A stretch of DNA of 64,000 nt, from the NCBI RefSeq assembly GCF_017051705.1, contig NZ_JAFIDJ010000002.1:454384-518383 (forward strand). Direction: 5' to 3'. The stretch is from Algoriphagus lutimaris. Lineage in GTDB: Bacteria; Bacteroidota; Bacteroidia; Cytophagales; Cyclobacteriaceae. The translations under genes were made by a program, and so were the position numbers. Below, one piece after another: positions 26,434-35,534 of the stretch. Each line of letters opens with the position of its first letter. Position 1 is the first letter of the stretch. A model generated the notes under the pieces. That model had not been told where the DNA came from. It worked only from the letters and a program-made list of their open reading frames with translations, and made no database searches.

Positions 26434-27780
26434 TTACAATAATTCGTTGGCCAAGTTTGCCAACTCAGAACGCTCCCCTTTTTCCAGTTTTATATGAGCA
26501 TATAATGGATGGTCTTTCACTCGGTCGATGAGGTAAGACAGTCCATTCGATTGAGAATCCAAATAAGGAGTGTCAATCTGATGTACATCTCCGGTAAAAA
26601 CGATCTTCGTATTTTCACCAGCTCGGGAAATAATCGTTTTAATCTCATGTGGTGTCAGGTTTTGGGCTTCATCCACAATAAAGAAAATATTCGATAGAGA
26701 CCTTCCTCTGATATAAGCCAGAGGCTGAATAACCAGTTTTTCCTGATTGACTAATTCCGTGATCTTCTGAAATTCCTTATCAGTCTCTTTATATTGATTT
26801 TGAATAAATTTCAAGTTATCCCAAAGAGGCTCCATATATGGGTTCAACTTAGATTTGATATCACCTGGCAAATACCCTATATCTTTATTGCTCAAAGGAA
26901 CAATAGGCCTTGCCAAGAATATCTGTTTATAATCTCTTCGTTGTTCCAAAGCTCCAGCCAACGCTAGTAAGGTCTTTCCGGTACCTGCTACCCCTTGAAT
27001 AGATACCAAGCGTATTCTAGGATTGGTTATAGCATTGAGCGCAAAGGTCTGCTCGGCATTTTTCGGCTTAATATTATAAGCTAATTTCTTATCTACACGC
27101 TCCAAAATATTCTCTTCCGGATTGAAATAGGCTAAAACAGAATTCTTATCACTTTTTAGAATGTAATAGGCATTGGCTTTTCTCTTTCGAGTTCCTAAAA
27201 CCGACTTCGCTTCTATGTATCCAATTTCATACAGTTTGTTAATCGCATCCGGATCTACATTATCCAAGAAATATTTACCTGTATTTTCAAGCTCTGTAAT
27301 ATTCTTGATTTTACCGGTTTCATAATCTTCAGCAAGTAATTCCAGCGATTTCGCCTTGAGTCGAAGATTAATGTCTTTGGATACCAATATGACCTTCCTA
27401 TTCTTTTCATGCTGTTTGAGATAAAGTGCAGCATTCAGAATTTTATGATCATTCTTCTCTTCACCAAAAATTTCATTGGCATTCATCTGGTTCTCTGGAT
27501 TCATTAAGACTCGAAAGTTTCCTCTCGTCTTTCCATTCAGAGGAGTCCAATTGTGAATCATCTGATCTTTGGATAGTTTATCCAATAATCGGATGAATTC
27601 CCTTGCCTCAAAATTCTTGGTGTCATTGCCCTTTTTGAACTGATCCAGTTCCTCCAACACAGTGATCGGAATGACCACATCGTGTTCGGCAAAATTCATG
27701 ATGGAGTTGTGTGCATATAGGATTACTGAAGTATCCAGCACAAAGATTTTCCGATCTTTATCGGCTTTTGCTCTTGGCAT
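26434..27780 (-). CDS. PIN domain plus PhoH-like ATPase
   Basis: A two-domain 448-residue protein of the PhoH2/YlaK type. The N-terminal PIN RNase domain shows FVLDTSVILY (Asp16), VLEELDQFK and VLVSKDINLRLKA acidic positions. The C-terminal PhoH P-loop ATPase has Walker A GVAGTGKT (residues 263-270) and Walker B FFIVDEAQNLTP, and IRGRSLSN between them. PhoH2 proteins have been shown to be RNA helicases/RNases in other bacteria; activity here is inferred. Often linked elsewhere with toxin-antitoxin or phosphate stress, but no antitoxin-like gene adjoins it. Confidence 0.92.
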   Translation of the reverse strand: MPRAKADKDRKIFVLDTSVILYAHNSIMNFAEHDVVIPITVLEELDQFKKGNDTKNFEAREFIRLLDKLSKDQMIHNWTPLNGKTRGNFRVLMNPENQMNANEIFGEEKNDHKILNAALYLKQHEKNRKVILVSKDINLRLKAKSLELLAEDYETGKIKNITELENTGKYFLDNVDPDAINKLYEIGYIEAKSVLGTRKRKANAYYILKSDKNSVLAYFNPEENILERVDKKLAYNIKPKNAEQTFALNAITNPRIRLVSIQGVAGTGKTLLALAGALEQRRDYKQIFLARPIVPLSNKDIGYLPGDIKSKLNPYMEPLWDNLKFIQNQYKETDKEFQKITELVNQEKLVIQPLAYIRGRSLSNIFFIVDEAQNLTPHEIKTIISRAGENTKIVFTGDVHQIDTPYLDSQSNGLSYLIDRVKDHPLYAHIKLEKGERSELANLANELL

Positions 27781-27911
27781 GCGTGCGGTAGGTTCTAATG
27801 GTACTGACTTAGTATAATTTAGAAAAATATTGACTGTAATGCCTCTATTTCTTCAATAAATTATTACTAAAAAAAATAAAAAACACCCTATTTATTTGAC
27901 TATCAAGTGAA

Positions 27912-27946
27912 TAAAAAAGGGTGAAAATTATCTTCGCACCCTTTTA
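27912..27946 (-). terminator. Intrinsic terminator of the SNF2 gene
   Basis: AAAAGGGTG and CACCCTTTT with a 13-base loop; on the minus strand six Ts follow. It lies 19 bases past the SNF2 stop. Confidence 0.8.
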
Positions 27947-27964
27947 TTAAGCCTAATCTTCAGA

Positions 27965-30889
27965 TTATGCCAATAATGCAGCAATATCATCTTGATCCAA
28001 GCTCTTCATAAAGCTTTCTTCTGTTCCGATTAACTCTCCTGCAAGCGCCAGTTTTCTATTCTGTAAAGCCATAATTTTTTCCTCCACAGAATTACGACTG
28101 ATAAACTTGTAAATAATCACCTTATTTTCTTGGCCAATTCTATGAGCTCGATCGATGGCCTGAGCTTCTACTGCTGGGTTCCACCATGGGTCAAGTAAAA
28201 ATACATATTCTGCTTTCGTCAAGTTCAATCCTACACCACCTGCCTTCAAAGAGATTAAAAACACCTTAATATCTTCTTGCTCTTGAAAGGCCTCTACCTG
28301 AGCCTGCCGATCTTTGGTTGAACCATCCAAGTAAGAAAATGGAATGTGCTCTTTCTCGAGATATTCTTTCACGATCGCCAAATGCCTCACAAACTGACTA
28401 AATACCAATACTTTATGACCTTCCGAGATAGTAGACTGAAGCATATACGTAATATCTTCCAACTTACCGGATTCTCCTTCATAATCATCTCTAACCAATT
28501 TTGGGTGATTGGCAATTTGTCTTAATTGGGTAAGACCTCGTAGTAAGGTGAATTGCTGTGAATTTCTTCCTGTTGCTTTTATATCTGAAATAATCTTTTC
28601 TCTATAATAGCTCTTTACCTCCTCATAAACCGATTCCTGCTCTGCAGTCATAGCGGAATATTTCACGTTGGTGATCTTTTCAGGTAAATCCGTAGCCACT
28701 TGGGATTTTAGCCTTCTCATGATAAAAGGCTTAATCATTGAATGAAGCTTGGTAGCCTTATTTTTATCATTTTGCTTCTCAATAGGCAAAAGGAATTGCT
28801 TTTTGAAGGAATGCTGCGTTCCAAGCAGCCCAGGATTCACAAAATTCATTTGCGACCACAGGTCCATGGTACCATTCTCCACTGGAGTACCGGTAAGAAT
28901 CAATCGCTGTTTACTTTTCAGTTGATTTACCGCAGAAGCAATATTACTATTGGGATTCTTGATCGCTTGTGATTCGTCTAGTATGACATAGTTGAAAAAG
29001 AAGTCCTTGAGGATATCTATATCCAACCTGATGATTCCATACGATGTCAGCACAAGATCATATTCACTGAATCGATAGGGATCTTTAATACGATTTGTGC
29101 CGGTATAAACCAGAATCTTTAAATCTGGAGTGAATTTTCTTGCCTCTAATTCCCAGTTGTAAATCAAAGAAGTAGGCATTACCAATAACGAAGTTTGTCC
29201 TTCATTCACCTCTGCCTCATGAGCCAACAAGGCTAAAGTTTGGACCGTTTTACCTAAACCCATGTCATCCGCCAGACATCCACCAAACTTAAATTCATTA
29301 AGAAACCTAAGCCAATTATAGCCGGCATGCTGGTAAGGTCTTAAGGTTCCTGCAAACTTCTTAGGAACTTCATATTCCTCTATGGTCTCAAAATCACGAA
29401 GCTGCTCCAACTTCCTACTCAAGGTTAATTGAACAAGGTTTCCTGACTCCAAGGTCTTTGCTAAAGCCAAATGATGTTTCCTCATCATCATTTGGCCGGT
29501 CCCACCTTTATCTTCTAAAAATGAAAAGAGTTCCGAATAATTGACAAACCATGAAGCTGGAATCACCGCATATTCACCATTGGGAAGTTCAAATTCAGTT
29601 TTCCCTTGAACTAATAGTTTCCTCAATTTGGCAAATGGCACCAGATATATTCCAAACTTGATCTGGGCATTTACATCAAACCAATCGATGTTCTCGTTTA
29701 CTTCGATCGAGATTTGAGCTCGACCAATATGATACGTTTTCCCCTTTGGACTTTCCTTTTGCTCAAATTTAAACCCTTCTATTTCCAGCCTATCCAAATG
29801 CTCACTGATCCAGTCAAAAGCCAGGGACTTGTTCATAGCCCTTTTGCCATGGTCAAAGTCCAGCCCTCTTTCCTCCAAGTACTTTACAATCGCTCTTTCC
29901 TTTTCCTTACTTCTAATTACTTTATGGAAAATGTAATGCTCTCCATTTTCTTCTAATCGTACCGAATTATTGATGGATTCTGCGGAGTCAAACACATAGT
30001 CTCCATATTTATATTTCAGTGAAAACACCAATTGATCCTCTTGACTTTTTTCTACTTCTTCCCCAAAGAGGTCGATTCCAGAATTCCCTGGAAGGTCAGC
30101 AATACAAAGAATAGGCTGTGGATTGCCTCTTTCCACCTTGATATCAAACCCTTCCGCATAAACATCAAAAACTGAAAGTAACTGGGTAATAAATTTCCTG
30201 TAATATTCTCTTTCGAAGCGCTTATCAATGACAATAAACTTCTTATTTAAGAAAGGCTTAAGCTTTTTGCCGTCTATGCCCTTTTCAAAGCTGAACAGCA
30301 TTTGGTTCACTACCAACCAAGCAGGGTTGTGGCAAACTAAATAGCCATGTCTATACTGCCATTCCAGCTTTGCTCCTTTGTACTTAATCGTTGGAAAGTA
30401 ATGAGTATTTTCTTCGTTTTTTCTAAAGTGGAATAACACCGTCGCTTTCTGATCCGTCACCTCGATTTCCTTCCAAATCGGATTCCCGTCGTTCCCCATT
30501 TCAAAGAATCTCTTACCTTTCAACAAGGGAAATATCTTAGATCTAGTATGCTCTAAATTTTCCTCAATCAGCTTTTGAATCGTTTCATTCCCGGAATTCT
30601 CATCATAAATTTTACGTAGAAATTCCTTTGGTTTCAAGTTTCTTTTGTTGTGCTTTCTAACCACCACTTCTTGCTGCATGCTGTCCATTAATTTGATCAG
30701 CTCAAAATCTGCCTTATCCAATTTGGATGAAAACTCATGGGCATTGACAGAACTGATATTTTGATGCGCCAAAGAAAGCCTTCCTTGTTCATCAAGTTGG
30801 ATTACAAAAGAGTCAAGTAATAAGCCGAGGTATTCATGACTAAAAAGGGAATAAATAATCTCAAAGGGTTTCTCTGGATCAACTATCAT
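27965..30889 (-). CDS. SNF2/RapA-family DEAD-box helicase
   Basis: A 974-residue SWI/SNF-type ATPase. The C-terminal half carries LADDMGLGKTVQTLALL (Walker A, around residue 543), VILDESQAIKNP (DEAD-box variant DESQ), LTGTPVENGTMDLW, KVLVFSQFVRHLAIV and RAHRIGQENKV (motif VI). The ~530-residue N-terminal part has no recognised catalytic domain, and is typical of bacterial SNF2 proteins with an associated domain. It probably remodels nucleoprotein or RNA polymerase on DNA. I chose the ATG at 30889 (MIVDPEKPF), since the longer form has a poorly conserved Cys-rich extension that overlaps an inverted repeat. Confidence 0.94.
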   Translation of the reverse strand: MIVDPEKPFEIIYSLFSHEYLGLLLDSFVIQLDEQGRLSLAHQNISSVNAHEFSSKLDKADFELIKLMDSMQQEVVVRKHNKRNLKPKEFLRKIYDENSGNETIQKLIEENLEHTRSKIFPLLKGKRFFEMGNDGNPIWKEIEVTDQKATVLFHFRKNEENTHYFPTIKYKGAKLEWQYRHGYLVCHNPAWLVVNQMLFSFEKGIDGKKLKPFLNKKFIVIDKRFEREYYRKFITQLLSVFDVYAEGFDIKVERGNPQPILCIADLPGNSGIDLFGEEVEKSQEDQLVFSLKYKYGDYVFDSAESINNSVRLEENGEHYIFHKVIRSKEKERAIVKYLEERGLDFDHGKRAMNKSLAFDWISEHLDRLEIEGFKFEQKESPKGKTYHIGRAQISIEVNENIDWFDVNAQIKFGIYLVPFAKLRKLLVQGKTEFELPNGEYAVIPASWFVNYSELFSFLEDKGGTGQMMMRKHHLALAKTLESGNLVQLTLSRKLEQLRDFETIEEYEVPKKFAGTLRPYQHAGYNWLRFLNEFKFGGCLADDMGLGKTVQTLALLAHEAEVNEGQTSLLVMPTSLIYNWELEARKFTPDLKILVYTGTNRIKDPYRFSEYDLVLTSYGIIRLDIDILKDFFFNYVILDESQAIKNPNSNIASAVNQLKSKQRLILTGTPVENGTMDLWSQMNFVNPGLLGTQHSFKKQFLLPIEKQNDKNKATKLHSMIKPFIMRRLKSQVATDLPEKITNVKYSAMTAEQESVYEEVKSYYREKIISDIKATGRNSQQFTLLRGLTQLRQIANHPKLVRDDYEGESGKLEDITYMLQSTISEGHKVLVFSQFVRHLAIVKEYLEKEHIPFSYLDGSTKDRQAQVEAFQEQEDIKVFLISLKAGGVGLNLTKAEYVFLLDPWWNPAVEAQAIDRAHRIGQENKVIIYKFISRNSVEEKIMALQNRKLALAGELIGTEESFMKSLDQDDIAALLA

Positions 30890-30917
30890 AATCAGGGTCT
30901 TAGTATAACAGCACGGT

Positions 30918-30945
30918 CTTTTATTAAAGTAAGATTTAATAAAAG
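30918..30945. repeat. 11-bp perfect inverted repeat in the SNF2 leader
   Basis: CTTTTATTAAA, 6 bases, TTTAATAAAAG, about 30-56 bases before the chosen SNF2 ATG. A second 7-bp repeat, ATTCATC and GATGAAT, lies at 30962-30984. Either may be an operator or a leader hairpin. Confidence 0.55.
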
Positions 30946-31060
30946 CAACCAAAAATGTAGTATTCATCACTTTTTGCGATGAATGCAGCTTGAAAATTAC
31001 ATAAAAATTGATCAGAATGGAGCCTCAACAGCCCTTTTTTCCTAAAAAAGTGATAAAATA

Positions 31061-31100
31061 AAGAAAATGGGCTCCTTCTAAATTCAAAAGGAGCCCATTT
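31061..31100 (-). terminator. Intrinsic terminator of lspA
   Basis: AAATGGGCTCCTT and AAGGAGCCCATTT, a 13-bp stem with 10-base loop, T-rich on both sides. It lies directly at the lspA stop codon and ends the ileS-lspA transcript. Confidence 0.88.
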
Positions 31101-31102
31101 TT

Positions 31103-31744
31103 TTATTCACTTTCTACAGAAGAATTTATTTCTTCTATTTCTTCCTTTTTAGGTTCTTCTTCCTTGTGCTCTGGAAAAAATCTCCCTTGGAATATCAAGA
31201 TTATTGCCACTCCAATAAAAATAGAAGCGTCGGCAACATTAAATATAGGCCATAGAGCAGTATAATCGCCACCCCAGATGGGAACCCATTCTGGAATATA
31301 TCCTTCCCAAATGTCGAAATAGAACATATCTACTACCTGCCCATGAAACCAAGGTGAAGGAGCATTATAAGGCGCATTGTTTAACCAAACCCCATAAAAT
31401 ATGGAGTCTACCAAGTTTCCTATGGCTCCTCCCAATATCATGGCAATACATACAATAAATACTGGATGACTTTTTTGCTTGATAATATGGTATAGATAGT
31501 ATCCTATTCCAGCCATTGCTACCAAACGAAAGGAAGTCAAGATCAATTTACCATATTCAGATCCGATTTCCATCCCGAAAGCCATTCCAGGATTAGTGGT
31601 ATAATGAAGCTTAAACCAATCACCGAAAATCGGGATTTGACCCGGCGAACCAAAATCCATTTCGAAATGGACCAGCATTTTCACTGCCTGATCAATTAAG
31701 ATCACCAACAATGCAATGCCAAAATATTTAATGTATCTATTCAT
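31103..31744 (-). CDS. lspA: Lipoprotein signal peptidase (signal peptidase II)
   Basis: Inner-membrane aspartyl protease that cleaves the signal peptide of prolipoproteins before the lipidated Cys. Catalytic Asp residues are expected at 113 (GNLVDS) and 172 (FNVADASI); NPGMAFG is also conserved. Four transmembrane helices. At 213 residues it is longer than the usual ~160 because of a ~45-residue loop between the two Asp motifs, and a Glu/Lys-rich tail; both are usual in Bacteroidota homologues. The window holds several of its likely substrates (DUF4270, GH43, M14). It lies 16 bases after ileS, so one operon. Confidence 0.95.
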   Translation of the reverse strand: MNRYIKYFGIALLVILIDQAVKMLVHFEMDFGSPGQIPIFGDWFKLHYTTNPGMAFGMEIGSEYGKLILTSFRLVAMAGIGYYLYHIIKQKSHPVFIVCIAMILGGAIGNLVDSIFYGVWLNNAPYNAPSPWFHGQVVDMFYFDIWEGYIPEWVPIWGGDYTALWPIFNVADASIFIGVAIILIFQGRFFPEHKEEEPKKEEIEEINSSVESE

Positions 31745-31760
31745 TCTTAATCGATTGACC

Positions 31761-34700
31761 TCAGGCCTTTTCTACTTTTACTGCAATTTCAAAATCATCC
31801 ATCTCCAAGGTAATCGCTTCCTGAAGGTCCTTTTCCAGAGTAAGACCTAATGCCTGAGTTTCAGATTGAATATAATCCCCAAAATTCTCTGTAGAAGCCA
31901 TTATCAAATCAGAAGAAGGCTCAATGAAAATTTTGATTTTATCCTGAACTTCCAGTCCCATATCTTTTCTTAGGTTTTGGATTCTGTTCACCAAATCTCT
32001 CGCCACTCCTTCTTGCTTCAATTCTTCCGAGATGGTCACATCTAAGGCTACGGTAACTCCCATATCAGAGGCAACGGACCAGCCAGGAATATCTTGCGAA
32101 GTGATCAATACTTCTTCTAACAATAATTCCAAAGCTTCTCCATCCACATCTATTGAAATTTTTCCATCACGCTCGATGGTAGCAATTTCCCCTTGTCCCC
32201 ATGAATTGATGGCAGCCACAACAAATCTCATTTTAGGGCCTAGCTTTTTACCTAATACAGGAAGATTTGGCTTCACGCTTTTTACAAGTATGCCGGAAGC
32301 ATCGTCAATGAATTCAATTTCTTTGATATTCACTTCAGATTTAATCAACTCTTCTACATGTTGGATTTGTTCCTTTGTTTTCTCTTTAAGAATAGGAATC
32401 AATATTCGCTGTAAAGGCTGCCGCACTTTTACTTTTTCCTTCTTTCTCAAGGAATGAACCAAAGATGAGATGGTCTGTGCCAACTCCATGCTTTCTTCCA
32501 GATCCTTATTGATCAAATTGGAATCCGCATTATTCCAATCTGTTAAGTGAACGGATTCTTTACCTTCTTTGCTGGACTTAGTCAAATTCTGGTACATCCA
32601 ATCAGAATAGAATGGAGAGAAAGATGACATCAGCTGCGTAAGGGTAAGTAAACATTCATACAAGGTTTCATAAGCTGCTTGCTTATCTGTATTCATGTCT
32701 CCTCTCCAGAATCTCTTTCTTGCTAATCTTACATACCAATTGGATAATTGATCTACTGTAAAATTCATGATCGCTCGGGTAGCTTTGGTAGCATCGTAAT
32801 TATCCATAGCTTCTTCCACCTCAACAATCAAAGACTGTAGTTTGGAAACGATCCATTGATCTAGTTCGGCTCGTTCACTGACAGGAATAAGTTTGGATGG
32901 GTCATACACAAATGCATCCAAATTGGCATAGAGAGCAAAGAAATTATAAGTGTTTTGAAGGGTTCCAAAGAACCTTCTTTGTACCTCCCCAACCCCATCT
33001 AAGTTGAACTTCAGGTTGTCCCATGGGTTGGCGTTACTCAACATGTACCAGCGAACTGCATCTGGCCCATACTCTTTTAATGTCTTGAACGGGTCCACTG
33101 CATTGCCCAATCTCTTGGACATTTTGTTTCCGTTTTTGTCAAGAACCAAACCGTTTGCAATTACATTTTTAAATGCAACGCTATCAAACAACATCACCGC
33201 GATTGCATGCAAGGTAAAGAACCAACCTCTAGTCTGGTCAACTCCTTCAGCAATGTAATCAGCTGGATAATTCGCTTTAAACACATCTTGGTTCTCAAAT
33301 GGATAGTGCCACTGTGCATAAGGCATGGCTCCAGAGTCAAACCAAACATCGATCAAGTCTGGCTCTCTGAACATTTTTTCACCCTTTTCTGATACCAGTA
33401 CCACATCATCTACATAGGGTCTGTGTAGGTCTAGTTCTTTACCTTCATAAGGAGATTTCTCCATGAATCCTTTCGTCACAGACTTTTCTATTTCAGTCTG
33501 TAAATCGGCGATAGACCCAATGCATTTCTCTTCAGTTCCATCCTCTGTTCTCCAAATAGGCAATGGAGTTCCCCAGAATCTTGATCTACTCAAGTTCCAG
33601 TCTACCAAATTCTCTAACCAGTTACCAAAACGTCCAGTCCCTGTTGCTTCAGGCTTCCAATTGATGGTCTTGTTTAACTCAACCAATCGATCTTTATAAG
33701 CCGTGGTTTTAATAAACCAGCTTTCTAATGGGTAGTACAATACAGGCTTATCCGTTCTCCAGCAGTGAGGATAGCTATGTTCATACTTTTCTACTTTGAA
33801 GGCTTTATTTTCATTCTTCAAAATAATGGAAATGATGACATCCGTATTTTTAAAATCGGCAGCATTCTCATCATCTTCCGTATAATTTTTCACATAGAAA
33901 TCATTCACCCCATATTCTTTATGGGCTGTGATTCCATGCTCTTTCATTTTTGCAGATAGATATTCTCCTACCACAGAAATGAATTTTCCTTGGCGATCTA
34001 CAATCGGCAATTCATTTCCTTGCTCATCTTTCACAAAAACACCAGGCACATCATTTTGAACCAACGTCCTAAAGTCATCCGCACCAAAAGCCTTTGCCAA
34101 ATGGACAATACCTGTACCATCTTCAGTAGTCACATAGTCTCCTGAAACGACAGTAAATGCAGGTGCGGGAAGCGCTAAGGCTTCAATTGGAAAAAGTTGT
34201 TCATATTCCCAACCTAGCATATCCTTTCCTTTGAACTCAGCTACGATCTCAAAAGGAATTAATTTATCTCCTGCTTTGTAATCTTCAATTTTAAGTTCAG
34301 CGGCCTTTGGATTCAGGTATGCATTCATACGCGCCTTTGCCAGAATCACTTGACAATGTTCATGGGTGTATGGGTTGAAAGTTTTCACTTTCACATAATC
34401 CAAGTTCTCGCCAATGGCCAAGGCAGAGTTGGAAGGCAAAGTCCAAGGTGTAGTAGTCCAAGCAAGAATAAACGTGTTCTCCTCTCCCTTTAATTTAAAC
34501 TGTGCAGTAATGGAAGTATCCTTCACATCTTTATAGGTTCCTGGTTGGTTCAACTCGTGTGAACTCAATCCGGTCCCTGCAGCAGGAGAAAAAGGTTGAA
34601 TGGTATACCCTTTATACAACAATCCTTTATCATAAAACTTCTTCAGCAAGTGCCAAAGAGTTTCAATGTAATTGGAATCAAAAGTGATATAAGGATCATC

Positions 34701-35135
34701 CAAATCTACCCAGTAGCCAATTTTTTCAGTCAATTCATCCCATTCATTTTTGAATCGCATGACTGTCTCCTTACACTTCTTGTTGTATTCTTCGACAGAT
34801 ATTTTCTTACCGATATCTTCTTTTGTAATACCAAGCTCCTTTTCAACTTGAAGTTCTACCGGAAGACCATGGGTATCCCAGCCACCTTTTCTTTTTACCT
34901 GAAACCCTTTTAAGGTTTTGTATCGGCAAAAAATATCTTTTAGGGTTCTCGCCATGACATGGTGGATCCCAGGAGTACCATTGGCAGATGGTGGCCCTTC
35001 AAAAAAAGTAAAGGTTTCTGCACCTTCACGGTTTGAAATAGATTTTTCAAAAATCTTATGGTCTTTCCAGTACTGAAGTACGTCTTCTCCTATAGCAGGG
35101 TAATCGACTTGTTTGAACTCTTTATATGTTTTCAC
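31761..35135 (-). CDS. ileS: Isoleucyl-tRNA synthetase, type 2 (IleRS2), with GIHH signature
   Basis: Charges tRNA-Ile with isoleucine and edits valine. Domains: Rossmann catalytic core split by the CP1 editing domain (AWTTTPWTLPSNSALAIG), KMSKR at residues 671-675 in NGNKMSKRLGN, then an anticodon-binding domain and a long C-terminal domain without zinc cysteines, as in eukaryote-like type 2 enzymes. The class I signature HxGH reads GIHH (residues 56-59, bases 34959-34970). Length 1124 residues from the GTG at 35135, which has AAAGGA five bases upstream; a TTG at 35204 is the alternative. No second ileS is in the window. Confidence 0.96.
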   Translation of the reverse strand: MKTYKEFKQVDYPAIGEDVLQYWKDHKIFEKSISNREGAETFTFFEGPPSANGTPGIHHVMARTLKDIFCRYKTLKGFQVKRKGGWDTHGLPVELQVEKELGITKEDIGKKISVEEYNKKCKETVMRFKNEWDELTEKIGYWVDLDDPYITFDSNYIETLWHLLKKFYDKGLLYKGYTIQPFSPAAGTGLSSHELNQPGTYKDVKDTSITAQFKLKGEENTFILAWTTTPWTLPSNSALAIGENLDYVKVKTFNPYTHEHCQVILAKARMNAYLNPKAAELKIEDYKAGDKLIPFEIVAEFKGKDMLGWEYEQLFPIEALALPAPAFTVVSGDYVTTEDGTGIVHLAKAFGADDFRTLVQNDVPGVFVKDEQGNELPIVDRQGKFISVVGEYLSAKMKEHGITAHKEYGVNDFYVKNYTEDDENAADFKNTDVIISIILKNENKAFKVEKYEHSYPHCWRTDKPVLYYPLESWFIKTTAYKDRLVELNKTINWKPEATGTGRFGNWLENLVDWNLSRSRFWGTPLPIWRTEDGTEEKCIGSIADLQTEIEKSVTKGFMEKSPYEGKELDLHRPYVDDVVLVSEKGEKMFREPDLIDVWFDSGAMPYAQWHYPFENQDVFKANYPADYIAEGVDQTRGWFFTLHAIAVMLFDSVAFKNVIANGLVLDKNGNKMSKRLGNAVDPFKTLKEYGPDAVRWYMLSNANPWDNLKFNLDGVGEVQRRFFGTLQNTYNFFALYANLDAFVYDPSKLIPVSERAELDQWIVSKLQSLIVEVEEAMDNYDATKATRAIMNFTVDQLSNWYVRLARKRFWRGDMNTDKQAAYETLYECLLTLTQLMSSFSPFYSDWMYQNLTKSSKEGKESVHLTDWNNADSNLINKDLEESMELAQTISSLVHSLRKKEKVKVRQPLQRILIPILKEKTKEQIQHVEELIKSEVNIKEIEFIDDASGILVKSVKPNLPVLGKKLGPKMRFVVAAINSWGQGEIATIERDGKISIDVDGEALELLLEEVLITSQDIPGWSVASDMGVTVALDVTISEELKQEGVARDLVNRIQNLRKDMGLEVQDKIKIFIEPSSDLIMASTENFGDYIQSETQALGLTLEKDLQEAITLEMDDFEIAVKVEKA

Positions 35136-35232
35136 AATATCCTTTCTTGTAAGCAAGTAGGTGATTTGATTCCAATTATTGCTTTTTAAGCTCCTAACAG
35201 TCAAAATTGTTCGGACTCATTATTATTGGAAA

Positions 35233-35250
35233 GAAAACCAAAAGGTTTTC
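35233..35250 (-). ncRNA. Leader hairpin before ileS
   Basis: GAAAACC, AAAA, GGTTTTC on the plus strand; on the minus strand it is a 7-bp hairpin with a UUUU loop in the presumed ileS leader. A short reading frame (MSPNNFDC) follows it. No T-box features are seen, so an attenuator role is only a guess. Confidence 0.3.
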
Positions 35251-35270
35251 ATGCTCCTCAAAAGCAGGCA

Positions 35271-35278
35271 CAAAGATA
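35271..35278 (-). promoter_or_regulatory. Bacteroidota -7 box of ileS
   Basis: TATCTTTG on the minus strand. It would give a leader of about 130 bases to the GTG at 35135, or about 60 to the TTG at 35204. Confidence 0.45.
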
Positions 35279-35534
35279 AGAGAATTACCCCTTTTTATGT
35301 GAGTTGAAGGGAAAAAATGGCGGGATTGGGTAACTACTGGCAAATTTTTGAAAACAAATGAGCAAGAGTAAAGGTCCTCAGGAAATTAAAAGCCTTTTTA
35401 GCGCCTTTCCAATTTGGATTATTTTCTAGGCCATTTACTATAAGCAGGCATTTTTATCCAGAAATTTACACAAGAGACTATATGCTCTGAAATGGAGTTT
35501 GTAAATTTCAAGAAATTTCAACCCCCTATTGTTA

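Larger units (their letters stand above)
35136..35534. other. 399-base divergent region between ileS and the GH43 gene
   Basis: Holds the ileS leader, hairpin and promoter box on one side. Toward GH43 it has the palindrome AAATTTC-AA-GAAATTT at 35503-35518, 16 bases before the GH43 ATG. Nothing else is recognised. Confidence 0.6.

Noticed and set aside
35136-35270. T-box riboswitch for ileS
   Set aside because: No T-box sequence, specifier loop or antiterminator is visible.
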